A DNA stretch of 8,004 nucleotides, from NCBI GenBank assembly GCA_030673955.1, contig DAOVBF010000047.1, positions 1-8,004 of the forward strand. The letters are read 5' to 3'. The notes beneath the pieces are model-generated. The model made no database searches and was not told the origin of the DNA. It saw only the letters and a list, made by a program, of their open reading frames with translations. Shown piece by piece: positions 1-6,485 of this stretch; the first letter of the stretch is position 1, and every line of letters begins with the position of its first letter. A program made the translations under genes and the position numbers. This DNA comes from Deltaproteobacteria bacterium. Its GTDB lineage: Bacteria; Myxococcota_A; UBA9160; SZUA-336.

Positions 1-1633
1 CCGGGGCGCAGGTAAACTCCATGATGACCGGGCGCTTACTCGCCAAGCCCTTCTCCAGGACCGGCTCCACCTCATCGGGATGGGTCGCGCGCAGGCCCAC
101 TGCGCCGAACGCCTCGGCCAGCTTGACCCAGTCCGGTCCACTCGACATGTCGACCTCGGAATAGCGTTTTTCGTAGAAGAACTCCTGCCACTGGCGCACC
201 ATTCCGAGGTTCTGGTTGTTGAGCAGAACCACTTTGACGGGCAGGTTGTGTTCCACCGCGACGACAAGCTCCTGAATGCACATCTGCAGGGAGCCTTCGC
301 TGGTAATACATATTACCGTGTCGTTGGGACGCCCGAACTGGGCACCGATCGCGGCCGGCAGACCGTAACCCATCGTTCCCAGGCCGCCGGACACGATCCA
401 GTTGTTCGGAGACTGACTGTGGTAGTACTGCGCCGCCCACATCTGATGCTGGCCCACATCGGTGGTCACCACGGCCTGCCCTTGCGTGAGCTGGTAGGCC
501 TTGTCGATCACGAACTGGGGCAGGATCGGACCGTCGGTCGGCTGCGCGTAGCCGATGGGATGCTCACGATCCCACTCCTCGATCTGGCGCCACCACGGCA
601 ACAGCTCCTGGGGGTAGCTCTCCAGCCGCGGCTCGTTCTCCGTGATCTTGAGGAACTTTTGCAGGCAGTTCTTCACGTCACCCACGATCGGGATGTCGAC
701 GTAGACGCTCTTGCGGATCGACGTCGGATCGATATCGACGTGAATCTTCTTCGAGCGTTGGCTGAACTCGTCCACCTTGCCCGTCACGCGATCATCGAAA
801 CGCGCACCGATGGCAATCAGCACGTCGGCCTGATCGACCGCCATGTTCGCGCGATAAGTGCCGTGCATCCCCAGCATCCCCAGGGACAGGCGGTGGTTGC
901 CCGGGATCCCGCCGATACCCATCAGCGTGTAGGTGACCGGGGCCCCGAGCCGCTCGCAGAACTCCAGCAGCTCCGAGCTCGCGCCGGAGAGGATCACGCC
1001 TCCGCCGAAGTAGACGACGGGCCGTCGCGCCTTGCGGATCAGCGTCATGGCCTTCTTGACCTGCCCCCAATGCGCCTCGAAGCGCGGCTGGAAGTGTTCG
1101 AGCTTCACCTCGCGGGGATAGTGATAGTCCGCCGTCGCCTTGGTCACGTCCTTCGGCAGGTCCACCACCACGGGGCCGGGACGCCCGGTGGTCGCGATGT
1201 AGAACGCCTCTTTGATGGTTCGGGCCAGATCGCGCACGTCCTTCACCAGGTAGTTGTGCTTGGTGACGGGCCGCGTGATGCCCATATTGTCCGCCTCCTG
1301 GAAGGCGTCGTTCCCGATCATCGGCGTGGGGACCTGGCCCTTAAAGCAAACCAGCGGGATGGAATCCTTGTTGGCCGTGGCGAGCCCCGTCACTGCATTC
1401 GTGACCCCGGGGCCCGAGGTCACGATGGCCACGCCGCAGCGCCCCGTCGCGCGGGCATAGGCATCCGCCATGTGCACACCGCCCTGCTCGTGCCGCACGA
1501 GGATGTGGCGGATCCGCTCACGGAAAATGGCGTCGTAGATTTCGAGCACCGCTCCGCCCGGAAGCCCGAAGATGAGCTCCACACCCTCTTCCTGGAGAGC
1601 GCGCATCATGATGTCAGACCCGGGTAGCTTCAT
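1..1633 (-). CDS. ilvB: Acetolactate synthase (AHAS) large catalytic subunit, 3' end cut off by the window
   Basis: This enzyme joins two pyruvates, or pyruvate and 2-oxobutyrate, to give acetolactate or acetohydroxybutyrate, the first common step of valine, leucine and isoleucine synthesis. It is cytosolic and normally pairs with a small regulatory subunit. Reading leftward from the ATG at 1633, 544 residues are visible, so only about 20-45 are missing. Visible landmarks are [13 protein letters not shown] near residue 22, the catalytic Glu of RHEQGG (E49), GNDAFQEAD (about 107-115), the central FAD/Rossmann-type domain with PVVYFGGG, the C-terminal ThDP domain with [13 protein letters not shown], and [13 protein letters not shown] (N472-N473, W482). 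The last motif and GNDAFQEAD favour AHAS over related carboligases. The metal/ThDP motif reads SEGS (445-448) instead of the usual GDGS. The start lies 39 bases after tsaB. Its Shine-Dalgarno is weak, but [13 protein letters not shown] fits the family's usual N-terminus. The small subunit gene is expected beyond the left edge. Confidence 0.96.
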   Translation of the reverse strand, partial: MKLPGSDIMMRALQEEGVELIFGLPGGAVLEIYDAIFRERIRHILVRHEQGGVHMADAYARATGRCGVAIVTSGPGVTNAVTGLATANKDSIPLVCFKGQVPTPMIGNDAFQEADNMGITRPVTKHNYLVKDVRDLARTIKEAFYIATTGRPGPVVVDLPKDVTKATADYHYPREVKLEHFQPRFEAHWGQVKKAMTLIRKARRPVVYFGGGVILSGASSELLEFCERLGAPVTYTLMGIGGIPGNHRLSLGMLGMHGTYRANMAVDQADVLIAIGARFDDRVTGKVDEFSQRSKKIHVDIDPTSIRKSVYVDIPIVGDVKNCLQKFLKITENEPRLESYPQELLPWWRQIEEWDREHPIGYAQPTDGPILPQFVIDKAYQLTQGQAVVTTDVGQHQMWAAQYYHSQSPNNWIVSGGLGTMGYGLPAAIGAQFGRPNDTVICITSEGSLQMCIQELVVAVEHNLPVKVVLLNNQNLGMVRQWQEFFYEKRYSEVDMSSGPDWVKLAEAFGAVGLRATHPDEVEPVLEKGLASKRPVIMEFTCAP

Positions 1634-1650
1634 TTCACAACAATCCCAGA

Positions 1651-1666
1651 GAAACGCATTAGTTTC
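1651..1666 (-). repeat. Short inverted repeat in the tsaB-ilvB gap
   Basis: GAAAC and GTTTC flank a 6-base loop (TAATGC) in the 39-base spacer between tsaB and ilvB. Beyond one mismatch, two more pairs are possible. It lies at or just after the start point expected from the candidate ilvB promoter. It could be a small operator or leader hairpin, but a 5-base stem is easily produced by chance. There is no U-tract after it, so it does not look like an intrinsic terminator. Confidence 0.2.
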
Positions 1667-1671
1667 GCTAG

Positions 1672-1698
1672 ATTATGGATTCCGGGGAAATGTGTCCA
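1672..1698 (-). promoter_or_regulatory. Candidate sigma-70-type promoter for ilvB
   Basis: On the minus strand TGGACA (1693-1698) matches TTGACA at five of six positions. After a 15-base spacer, CATAAT (1672-1677) matches TATAAT at five of six. The pair straddles the 3' end of tsaB, and the -10 box overlaps the tsaB stop codon. Transcription would start near 1665, giving ilvB a leader of about 30 bases. The short spacer (16-18 is usual) weakens the case. The position, just ahead of the only gene pair with more than 14 bases between them, strengthens it. Confidence 0.35.
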
Positions 1699-2368
1699 GC
1701 GGCCCTTTCTCCTCCGCCTCGGCCCGGCGCAGGTAGCGGAGCTCGACGGCCTCGGGCGAGCGGGCCGCCCCTTCGCGGACCAGCCGCGCTCCCAGTCGAC
1801 CCACGCTGGAGGCGCGTGGTCGACCCTGCTCGGGATCCGCAAGCTGTGCCGCCGCCCCCAGAACCTCGACCGCCATTTCCCGGTAGAGCTCTGCGCCCGG
1901 TCCCAGTAGTTGCACCGGACCCTCCGCTCGCAGCTTCTCGAACCAGGCTCGCGGGTCGCACACCCGGTCCTCTCGGAGCGCGACTGCCCCGGGACCGTAG
2001 AGCCCCGTGTAGACCTGCTTCCTCCGCGCATCGAGCATGGGCACGATCCTGCGCGCGTCTCCGGCATGCAGCGACAGCGCTGCCAGCGTGGGAACAGGCA
2101 CGATCTTTCGCGCCGTCCCGAAGCAGAGGCCGAGCACCGTCGCCAAACCGATGCGAAGACCGGTAAAGGAGCCGGGACCGATCGAGAGAGCGATCAGCTC
2201 GACCTCCTCGAGCCGCCGGCCGGATGCGCTGAGGAGCCGGTCCAGCTCGGCCAGGAGCAGGCGGGCGTGATGCTGCTCCCGCGCGAGCTCCCGTTCAGCG
2301 AGCACACACGCGCCCTCGAGAAGCGCCACCCCTCCGAACTCGGTGGCCGTCTCGAGTGCCAGGATCAT
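1673..2368 (-). CDS. tsaB: tRNA t6A37 biosynthesis protein TsaB (YeaZ family)
   Basis: TsaB is the non-catalytic partner of TsaD. With TsaE it supports transfer of threonylcarbamoyl to A37 of ANN-decoding tRNAs in the cytosol. The product is 231 residues, the same length as E. coli YeaZ. It begins MILALETATE, the ASKHA-fold first strand where the family has MILALDTAT. It carries SIGPGSFTGLRIG (62-74), the family signature, and MLDARRKQVY (111-120), matching the usual DARR-x-x-VY. A C-terminal ELRYLR (209-214) matches the usual P-x-YLR. The frame stays open upstream to an ATG at 2446, but that extension lies inside the end of rseP and lacks family similarity, so I chose the ATG at 2368. It starts 10 bases after the rseP stop with no clear Shine-Dalgarno, which suggests translational coupling. 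No RimI domain is fused to it. Confidence 0.94.
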   Translation of the reverse strand: MILALETATEFGGVALLEGACVLAERELAREQHHARLLLAELDRLLSASGRRLEEVELIALSIGPGSFTGLRIGLATVLGLCFGTARKIVPVPTLAALSLHAGDARRIVPMLDARRKQVYTGLYGPGAVALREDRVCDPRAWFEKLRAEGPVQLLGPGAELYREMAVEVLGAAAQLADPEQGRPRASSVGRLGARLVREGAARSPEAVELRYLRRAEAEEKGPLDTFPRNP

Positions 2369-2378
2369 CGGCGCTCGC

Positions 2379-4007
2379 TCAGACGAGGCCCTTGAAGAAA
2401 CCCACGAGATCGGACCAGTGGCGCAGGATGTCGTTCCAGAAGGCAAAGCCCATGAGCAACAGAATCAACGACAGACCCACTGTCTGCGCGATCTCTCTAG
2501 CGCGAGTGGAGAGCGGGCCGCCACGGAAGACCTCGGCGATCACCAGCAGGATCTGACCGCCATCCAGGACCGGGATCGGAAGCAGGTTCAGGATGGCCAG
2601 GTTCACGCTGATAATGGCCAGCAGGTTGAGGTACGGATACCAGCCCTCCTCCTGGAAGTAGTCCCCGGCAAACTTCCCGATCCCGATCGGACCGGCAAGG
2701 TTCTCCATACCGATCTCGCCGCTGATGAGCTTCCAGATCCCGGAGATGGTCAACGCAAAGACCTCCGCGGTCCGCACGGCGCCGAAGCCGAGTGCACGCA
2801 GCGGGTTGAGGACGACCTCGTCTCGGATCTCGCCTAGAGCGTGCGGTGGTCCGCCGCCGATTCCGATGGCCCAGATCGTTTCGACTTTCCCGTTGCGCTG
2901 GGTCGGGGAACGCTTGGGCACGACCTCGAACTCGAGCTCCCGACCTTTCCGCAGCATCACGAGCGCCAGAGGAGCGCCTCCCCCGCCACGGATCCGTACC
3001 GCCAGGTCCTTGAAGCTCGACACAGGCTCGCCATCGGCGCGCAGAAAGATATCCCCGGGCTCGAGGCCCGCCTGCTTGGCCGGACTGCCCGGATGCACGG
3101 CCACGACGGAGAAATCGACGCGCACAGCGCCGATACGCTCCAGGCTCCAGGCACCCGGTCCAGCCCGTAGCGTCACGCGGATGCGCAGCTCATCGTCGTC
3201 GACCTGGCGCACGACCTCGAGCTCGACCGGGCCGGTCGCTGTTTCGAGAGCTGCCAAGAGCGCATACCGATCCGCGACACTCTCCCCGTTCACCGCCACC
3301 ACGCGGTCGCCCGTCTGCAGCCCCGCGCGTGCGGCCAGCCCATCGGGGTCTGGCAGTCCGAGAATCGCCGAGGCCGTCGAGTGCTCCGCCCCGAACACAA
3401 CGCCTTTGCCCTCCGGCCCGCGCTCGGGGACCCCCTCGAGCGTGAGGCGCTCGCCCTCTCGCTCCAGGTCGAGGCTGAGGGGTACACCGACGCCGGCTTT
3501 GACGGCCCGGTCCAGATCCTCCCAGCGCCAGATTTCTCTGCCGTCGATGGCGACGACCCGGTCCCCCGGCTTCAGGCCTGCCCGCGCCGCCGGGGTGTCG
3601 GGCTGGACACCGCCGATCAGGGAGGTCGCCTTCGGCAGGCCCGTCATGGCCATGCCCGCGACGACGAACACCGGCAGGATCAGGTTCATGGCCGGCCCGG
3701 CCAGGGCAATCGAGATGCGCCGCCCGACCGGTTGCTCATTGAAGCTGCGATGCCGGTCGGCCACCGGCAGCTCATCGCCAGGCGCCTCGCCCAGCATCTT
3801 CACGTAACCCCCGAGGGGCAGCCAGGCGATCCGGTACTCCGTCTCGCCCACGCTGCGCCGGAGAATGGCGCGACCGAAGCCCAGGGAGAAGGTCTCCACC
3901 TTGACGCCGCAGAGCTTCGCCACGATGAAGTGGCCAAGCTCATGCACGAAGATGAGCACCCCGAGCAGGAGCAAGAACGGACCGATGTAATCCCCGAACA
4001 CGCTCAT
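2379..4007 (-). CDS. rseP: RIP site-2 metalloprotease RseP with three apparent PDZ domains
   Basis: This is an inner-membrane zinc protease that cuts transmembrane segments of regulators such as anti-sigma factors after a first cleavage outside the membrane. Its first membrane segment (about 8-28) contains HELGH (H22, E23, H26), the zinc and catalytic motif. A beta-hairpin region follows, with LGFGRAI and WLPLGGYVKMLGE (63-74), and then a second membrane segment (about 98-122). The periplasmic part holds three PDZ-like modules at roughly 128-195, 210-282 and 297-366. Each has an ARAGL/KQAGL-x-x-GD core. A membrane segment at about 458-480 leads into N474-LLPIPV-LDGG (third zinc ligand D482), and a last one lies at about 508-525. 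At 542 residues it is longer than E. coli RseP (about 450, two PDZ). It starts with ATGA overlap on dxr and has a GAGGAG site 8 bases upstream. No bamA follows. Confidence 0.95.
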   Translation of the reverse strand: MSVFGDYIGPFLLLLGVLIFVHELGHFIVAKLCGVKVETFSLGFGRAILRRSVGETEYRIAWLPLGGYVKMLGEAPGDELPVADRHRSFNEQPVGRRISIALAGPAMNLILPVFVVAGMAMTGLPKATSLIGGVQPDTPAARAGLKPGDRVVAIDGREIWRWEDLDRAVKAGVGVPLSLDLEREGERLTLEGVPERGPEGKGVVFGAEHSTASAILGLPDPDGLAARAGLQTGDRVVAVNGESVADRYALLAALETATGPVELEVVRQVDDDELRIRVTLRAGPGAWSLERIGAVRVDFSVVAVHPGSPAKQAGLEPGDIFLRADGEPVSSFKDLAVRIRGGGGAPLALVMLRKGRELEFEVVPKRSPTQRNGKVETIWAIGIGGGPPHALGEIRDEVVLNPLRALGFGAVRTAEVFALTISGIWKLISGEIGMENLAGPIGIGKFAGDYFQEEGWYPYLNLLAIISVNLAILNLLPIPVLDGGQILLVIAEVFRGGPLSTRAREIAQTVGLSLILLLMGFAFWNDILRHWSDLVGFFKGLV

Positions 4008-5164
4008 CCGTAGTGCTCCTCGATACAGGCCGCCGCCCGCTCACGCGCCCGTCGGTCCGCCTCTCGGATCTCCTCCAGATCCAGGCCCGGGCCGAACGAC
4101 TCCGCCTCCAGGACTCTTTCGGCTGTAGCGGCAATCCCTGTAAACGGAACGCGCCGCGCGAGGAACGCCTCCACGGCCACCTCGTTGGCGGCGTTGAGGA
4201 TCGCCGGGGCCGCACCGCCCGCACGCAGGACCTCGGCGGCCAGACGCAGCGCCGGGAATCGGCCCGGATCAGGCGCCTCGAAATGCAGAGCGCCGAGTGC
4301 CACCAGGTTCAGCGGGGCGAGGTCGGAAAGTGGCAGCCGCGCAGGCATCCCCAAAGTGTACGCGATGGGTGTGCGCATGTCGGGAATGCCCAGCTGCGCC
4401 AGCCAGCTACCGTCGCGGTATTCCACGAGGGAGTGGATGATGCTCTCCCGGTGGATGATCACGCCGATGCGCTCGGGCTCGAGATCGAAGAGCCAGCGTG
4501 CTTCGATGAGCTCGAAGCCCTTGTTCATGAGCGTGGCGGAGTCGATCGTGATGTTGGGCCCCATCTCCCAGTTTGGATGCGCAAGCGCCTGCTCCCGTGT
4601 CGCCGCGGCAAGCTCCTCGGCCGTCGCGGTCAGGAACGGGCCGCCGGACGCGGTCAGGAGCACGCGCTTGAGATCGGCTCGGGAGTGGCCGGCCAGGCAC
4701 TGGTGAATGGCCACGTGCTCGGAGTCGAGGGGCAGGATGCGGGCCCCACAGCGTCGCGCCTCGGCCAGGACCAGCTCCCCGGCCACGACAAGCACCTCCT
4801 TGTTCGCGAGTGCGACATCGGTGCCCTGCTGCAGCGCCGCGAGGGTGGGCTCGAGTCCGGCCCGTCCGACCAGGGCTCCGATCAGGAGATCCGCGGGCTC
4901 CATCGCCACCTCCAGCAACCCCGCAGCGCCGGAGGCGACGCGGAGCTTCGGATCGCTCACGGCCTCCCTCACGCGCTGTGCGTCCTGCTCGCGCGCCACC
5001 GACACCAGGCGGGGTCGGAACTGCTTGGCCTGCTGGATCAAGAGCTCCACGTTTCGGCCCGCAGCCAGCGCAGTCAGCTGCAGGTGCTCTGGAAAGCGCG
5101 CCACGATCTCGAGCGTCTGGGTCCCGATCGAGCCCGTAGACCCCAGGATGACGATTCGCTTCAC
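4004..5164 (-). CDS. dxr: 1-deoxy-D-xylulose 5-phosphate reductoisomerase (DXR/IspC)
   Basis: DXR converts DXP to 2-C-methyl-D-erythritol 4-phosphate with NADPH and a divalent metal. This is the committed step of the MEP isoprenoid pathway and the fosmidomycin target. The 386-residue product is of normal length. It shows the NADPH-binding GSTGSIG (8-14), ALANKE (118-123), the metal ligands in DSEH (D147, E149), TASGGPF (171-177), HPNWEMG (196-202), DSATLMNKGFE (208-218, E218 a metal ligand) and GIPDMRTPIAY (259-269). DSEH is followed by Val151 where Asn or Ser is usual. The start is a GTG whose bases overlap the uppS stop (GTGA). MKRIVILGSTGSIG is the normal family N-terminus, so this start is secure. 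No good Shine-Dalgarno precedes it, so its translation probably depends on ribosomes finishing uppS. It supplies precursors for the product of the adjacent uppS. Confidence 0.97.
   Translation of the reverse strand: MKRIVILGSTGSIGTQTLEIVARFPEHLQLTALAAGRNVELLIQQAKQFRPRLVSVAREQDAQRVREAVSDPKLRVASGAAGLLEVAMEPADLLIGALVGRAGLEPTLAALQQGTDVALANKEVLVVAGELVLAEARRCGARILPLDSEHVAIHQCLAGHSRADLKRVLLTASGGPFLTATAEELAAATREQALAHPNWEMGPNITIDSATLMNKGFELIEARWLFDLEPERIGVIIHRESIIHSLVEYRDGSWLAQLGIPDMRTPIAYTLGMPARLPLSDLAPLNLVALGALHFEAPDPGRFPALRLAAEVLRAGGAAPAILNAANEVAVEAFLARRVPFTGIAATAERVLEAESFGPGLDLEEIREADRRARERAAACIEEHYG
4016..4021 (-). promoter_or_regulatory. Shine-Dalgarno site for rseP
   Basis: GAGGAG lies within the last codons of dxr, 8 bases before the rseP ATG. 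The spacing is near optimal and supports the start at 4007, which overlaps the dxr stop. Confidence 0.7.
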
Positions 5165-5901
5165 GGCTCGCGCCGTAGCTGTGCGCTCGTGCGACCGAAA
5201 CGGCGCTCCCGGTTCTGATAGGCGAGCAGCGCCTTAACCAGCTCCGGCTTGCCGAAATCCGGCCAGAGCGACTCGCACACGTAAAGCTCGGTGTAGGCAA
5301 GCTGCCAGAGCAGGAAGTTGGAGATGCGGGACTCGTGGCCGGTGCGGATCAGGAGGTCGGGGTCGGGCAGATCCCGCGCGTAGAGGTGTGCCTCGACGCA
5401 TTTCTCATCGATCGCGTCGGGATCCAGGCAGCCCGACTCCACCGCACGCACGATCTGGCGCACCGCATCCACAATCTCCGTCCGACCGCTGTAGGAGAGC
5501 GCGAAGGTGACGCGCATCTGATCGTTCTGCTCGGTGCGCCGGATGAGCCGCTCCAGGTCGCGTTGGACCCGTGAATCCAGCTGCTCCAGCCGCCCGATCG
5601 CACCGACACGGATGCCATTCTCGATCAGCTCCTCCGCCTCGGTCCGGAGGTACCGACTGAGCAGCCGCATGATCGCTTTGACCTCGTCGCGCGGACGGTC
5701 CCAGTTCTCCTGCGAGAACGCATACAGAGTGAGCATCCGGATGCCCAGCTCGGAGCAGGCGCGCACGATCTCGCGGACGTTCTCCACACCCTTGCGGTGG
5801 CCTTCGTTGCGAGGAAGATTGCGTGCCTCGGCCCAGCGACCGTTTCCATCGGGAATGATAGCGACATGGCGCGGGATTTTTTCGGGGTCCAGGTTGCTCA
5901 T
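5161..5901 (-). CDS. uppS: Undecaprenyl diphosphate synthase (cis-prenyltransferase)
   Basis: UppS adds cis-isoprene units from IPP to farnesyl diphosphate to make C55-PP, the lipid carrier for peptidoglycan and other envelope glycans. It acts at the cytosolic membrane face. The 246-residue product has the active-site loop DGNGRW (18-23) with catalytic Asp18, PRNEGHRKG (30-38), LTLYAFSQENWDRP (57-70), ALSYSGR (134-140), the IPP-binding region LLIRTGHESRISNF (183-196) and the ELY-x-x-x-SLWPDF segment (205-216). Two positions differ from the consensus: Pro17 instead of Met before DGNGRW, and His189 in the RT-x-GE motif. The key Asp and Arg residues are retained. It begins 6 bases after the frr stop, in the same frame as frr. 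An AGGAGG lies about 23 bases upstream, too far to be a normal Shine-Dalgarno. It abuts dxr directly; the cdsA gene common at this spot is absent. Confidence 0.96.
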   Translation of the reverse strand: MSNLDPEKIPRHVAIIPDGNGRWAEARNLPRNEGHRKGVENVREIVRACSELGIRMLTLYAFSQENWDRPRDEVKAIMRLLSRYLRTEAEELIENGIRVGAIGRLEQLDSRVQRDLERLIRRTEQNDQMRVTFALSYSGRTEIVDAVRQIVRAVESGCLDPDAIDEKCVEAHLYARDLPDPDLLIRTGHESRISNFLLWQLAYTELYVCESLWPDFGKPELVKALLAYQNRERRFGRTSAQLRREP

Positions 5902-5907
5902 GGGCGT

Positions 5908-6471
5908 TCAGATGCGCAGGATTTCCTCCTCCTTGGACGCAATTGCCTGGTCGATCTTCGCGATGTACTCGTCCGTCAGGTCCTGAACCTTCGTCTGCGC
6001 ACGCCGCGACTCGTCCTTGCTGAGCTCGCCCTCCTTCTCGAACTCCTTCAGCATCGCAATGGCCTCTCGACGCGAGCCGCGAACTCCCAGCTTGTGCTCC
6101 TCGCCGGATTTCTTGGCCCGCTTCACCAGCTCGCGCCGCCGCTCCTCCGTGAGTTCGGGCACGGGCACACGCAGGATCTTGCCCTCGTTCACGGCCGTGA
6201 GTCCGAGGTCGGACTTGAGGATCGCCCTCTCGATGGCGTCCGCGGCCCCCGGATCGAAAGGCTGGACCGTCAGCAGGCGGGCTTCGGGCGCGGAAAGCGT
6301 GGCGAGGGATCTCAGGGGTGTCGGCGTTCCGTAGTAGTCGATCATGAGGCCTTCCAGAAGCACCGGGTTTGCGCGGCCCGTCCGGATACTCGCGATCTCG
6401 CGCTGTAGGCTCTCCAGGCTCTTGGCCATGCCTTGACGAGCCTCGTCGAGAATAACCTCCTCCTCTGCCAT
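5908..6471 (-). CDS. frr: Ribosome recycling factor
   Basis: RRF works with EF-G to split the post-termination ribosome into subunits so that they can be reused. The product is 187 residues against the usual 185. It has the family's three-helix-bundle pattern with a beta/hinge domain between. Visible landmarks are SIRTGRANP (28-36), VNEGKILRVPVPELTEERR (94-112), and the Arg-rich helix RGSRRE (131-136), where the family usually has RN-I/V-RRDA. The C-terminal part TKVQDLTDEYIAKID (160-174) and KEEEIL also fit. The arginines of the functional helix are retained although the flanking Asn is not. The start is well supported by AGGGAG 7 bases upstream. The gene follows pyrH by 14 bases, a very conserved pairing. 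Confidence 0.97.
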   Translation of the reverse strand: MAEEEVILDEARQGMAKSLESLQREIASIRTGRANPVLLEGLMIDYYGTPTPLRSLATLSAPEARLLTVQPFDPGAADAIERAILKSDLGLTAVNEGKILRVPVPELTEERRRELVKRAKKSGEEHKLGVRGSRREAIAMLKEFEKEGELSKDESRRAQTKVQDLTDEYIAKIDQAIASKEEEILRI

Positions 6472-6478
6472 GTGTTAA

Positions 6479-6484
6479 CTCCCT
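6479..6484 (-). promoter_or_regulatory. Shine-Dalgarno site for frr
   Basis: AGGGAG lies in the 14-base pyrH-frr gap, 7 bases before the frr ATG. It is the clearest ribosome binding site located between genes in the window. It suggests frr can be translated independently of its upstream neighbour. Confidence 0.7.
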
Positions 6485-6485
6485 G

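Noticed and set aside
80..1627. 515-codon open frame on the plus strand opposite ilvB
   Set aside because: Its translation shows no recognisable domain and is rich in His, Arg, Asp and Leu, as expected for the antisense of a GC-rich gene. The minus strand of the same bases encodes clear acetolactate synthase.
2369..2446. Upstream in-frame ATG that would lengthen TsaB by 26 residues
   Set aside because: The extension overlaps the end of rseP and has no family similarity. The conserved N-terminal strand begins exactly at the ATG at 2368.
2725..3807. 360-codon plus-strand open frame opposite rseP
   Set aside because: The product is extremely rich in Ser, Arg, Pro and Thr, typical of an out-of-frame translation. 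The opposite strand encodes an intact RseP.
4013..5218. 401-codon plus-strand open frame opposite dxr
   Set aside because: It is a GC-rich antisense shadow of a well-conserved gene, with no family resemblance and low-complexity Arg/Gln/Gly-rich content.
5902..5910. Possible frr-uppS fusion, since the two genes share a frame with only TGA and two codons between them
   Set aside because: Both proteins have normal lengths and ends, and nothing suggests read-through or recoding of the TGA.
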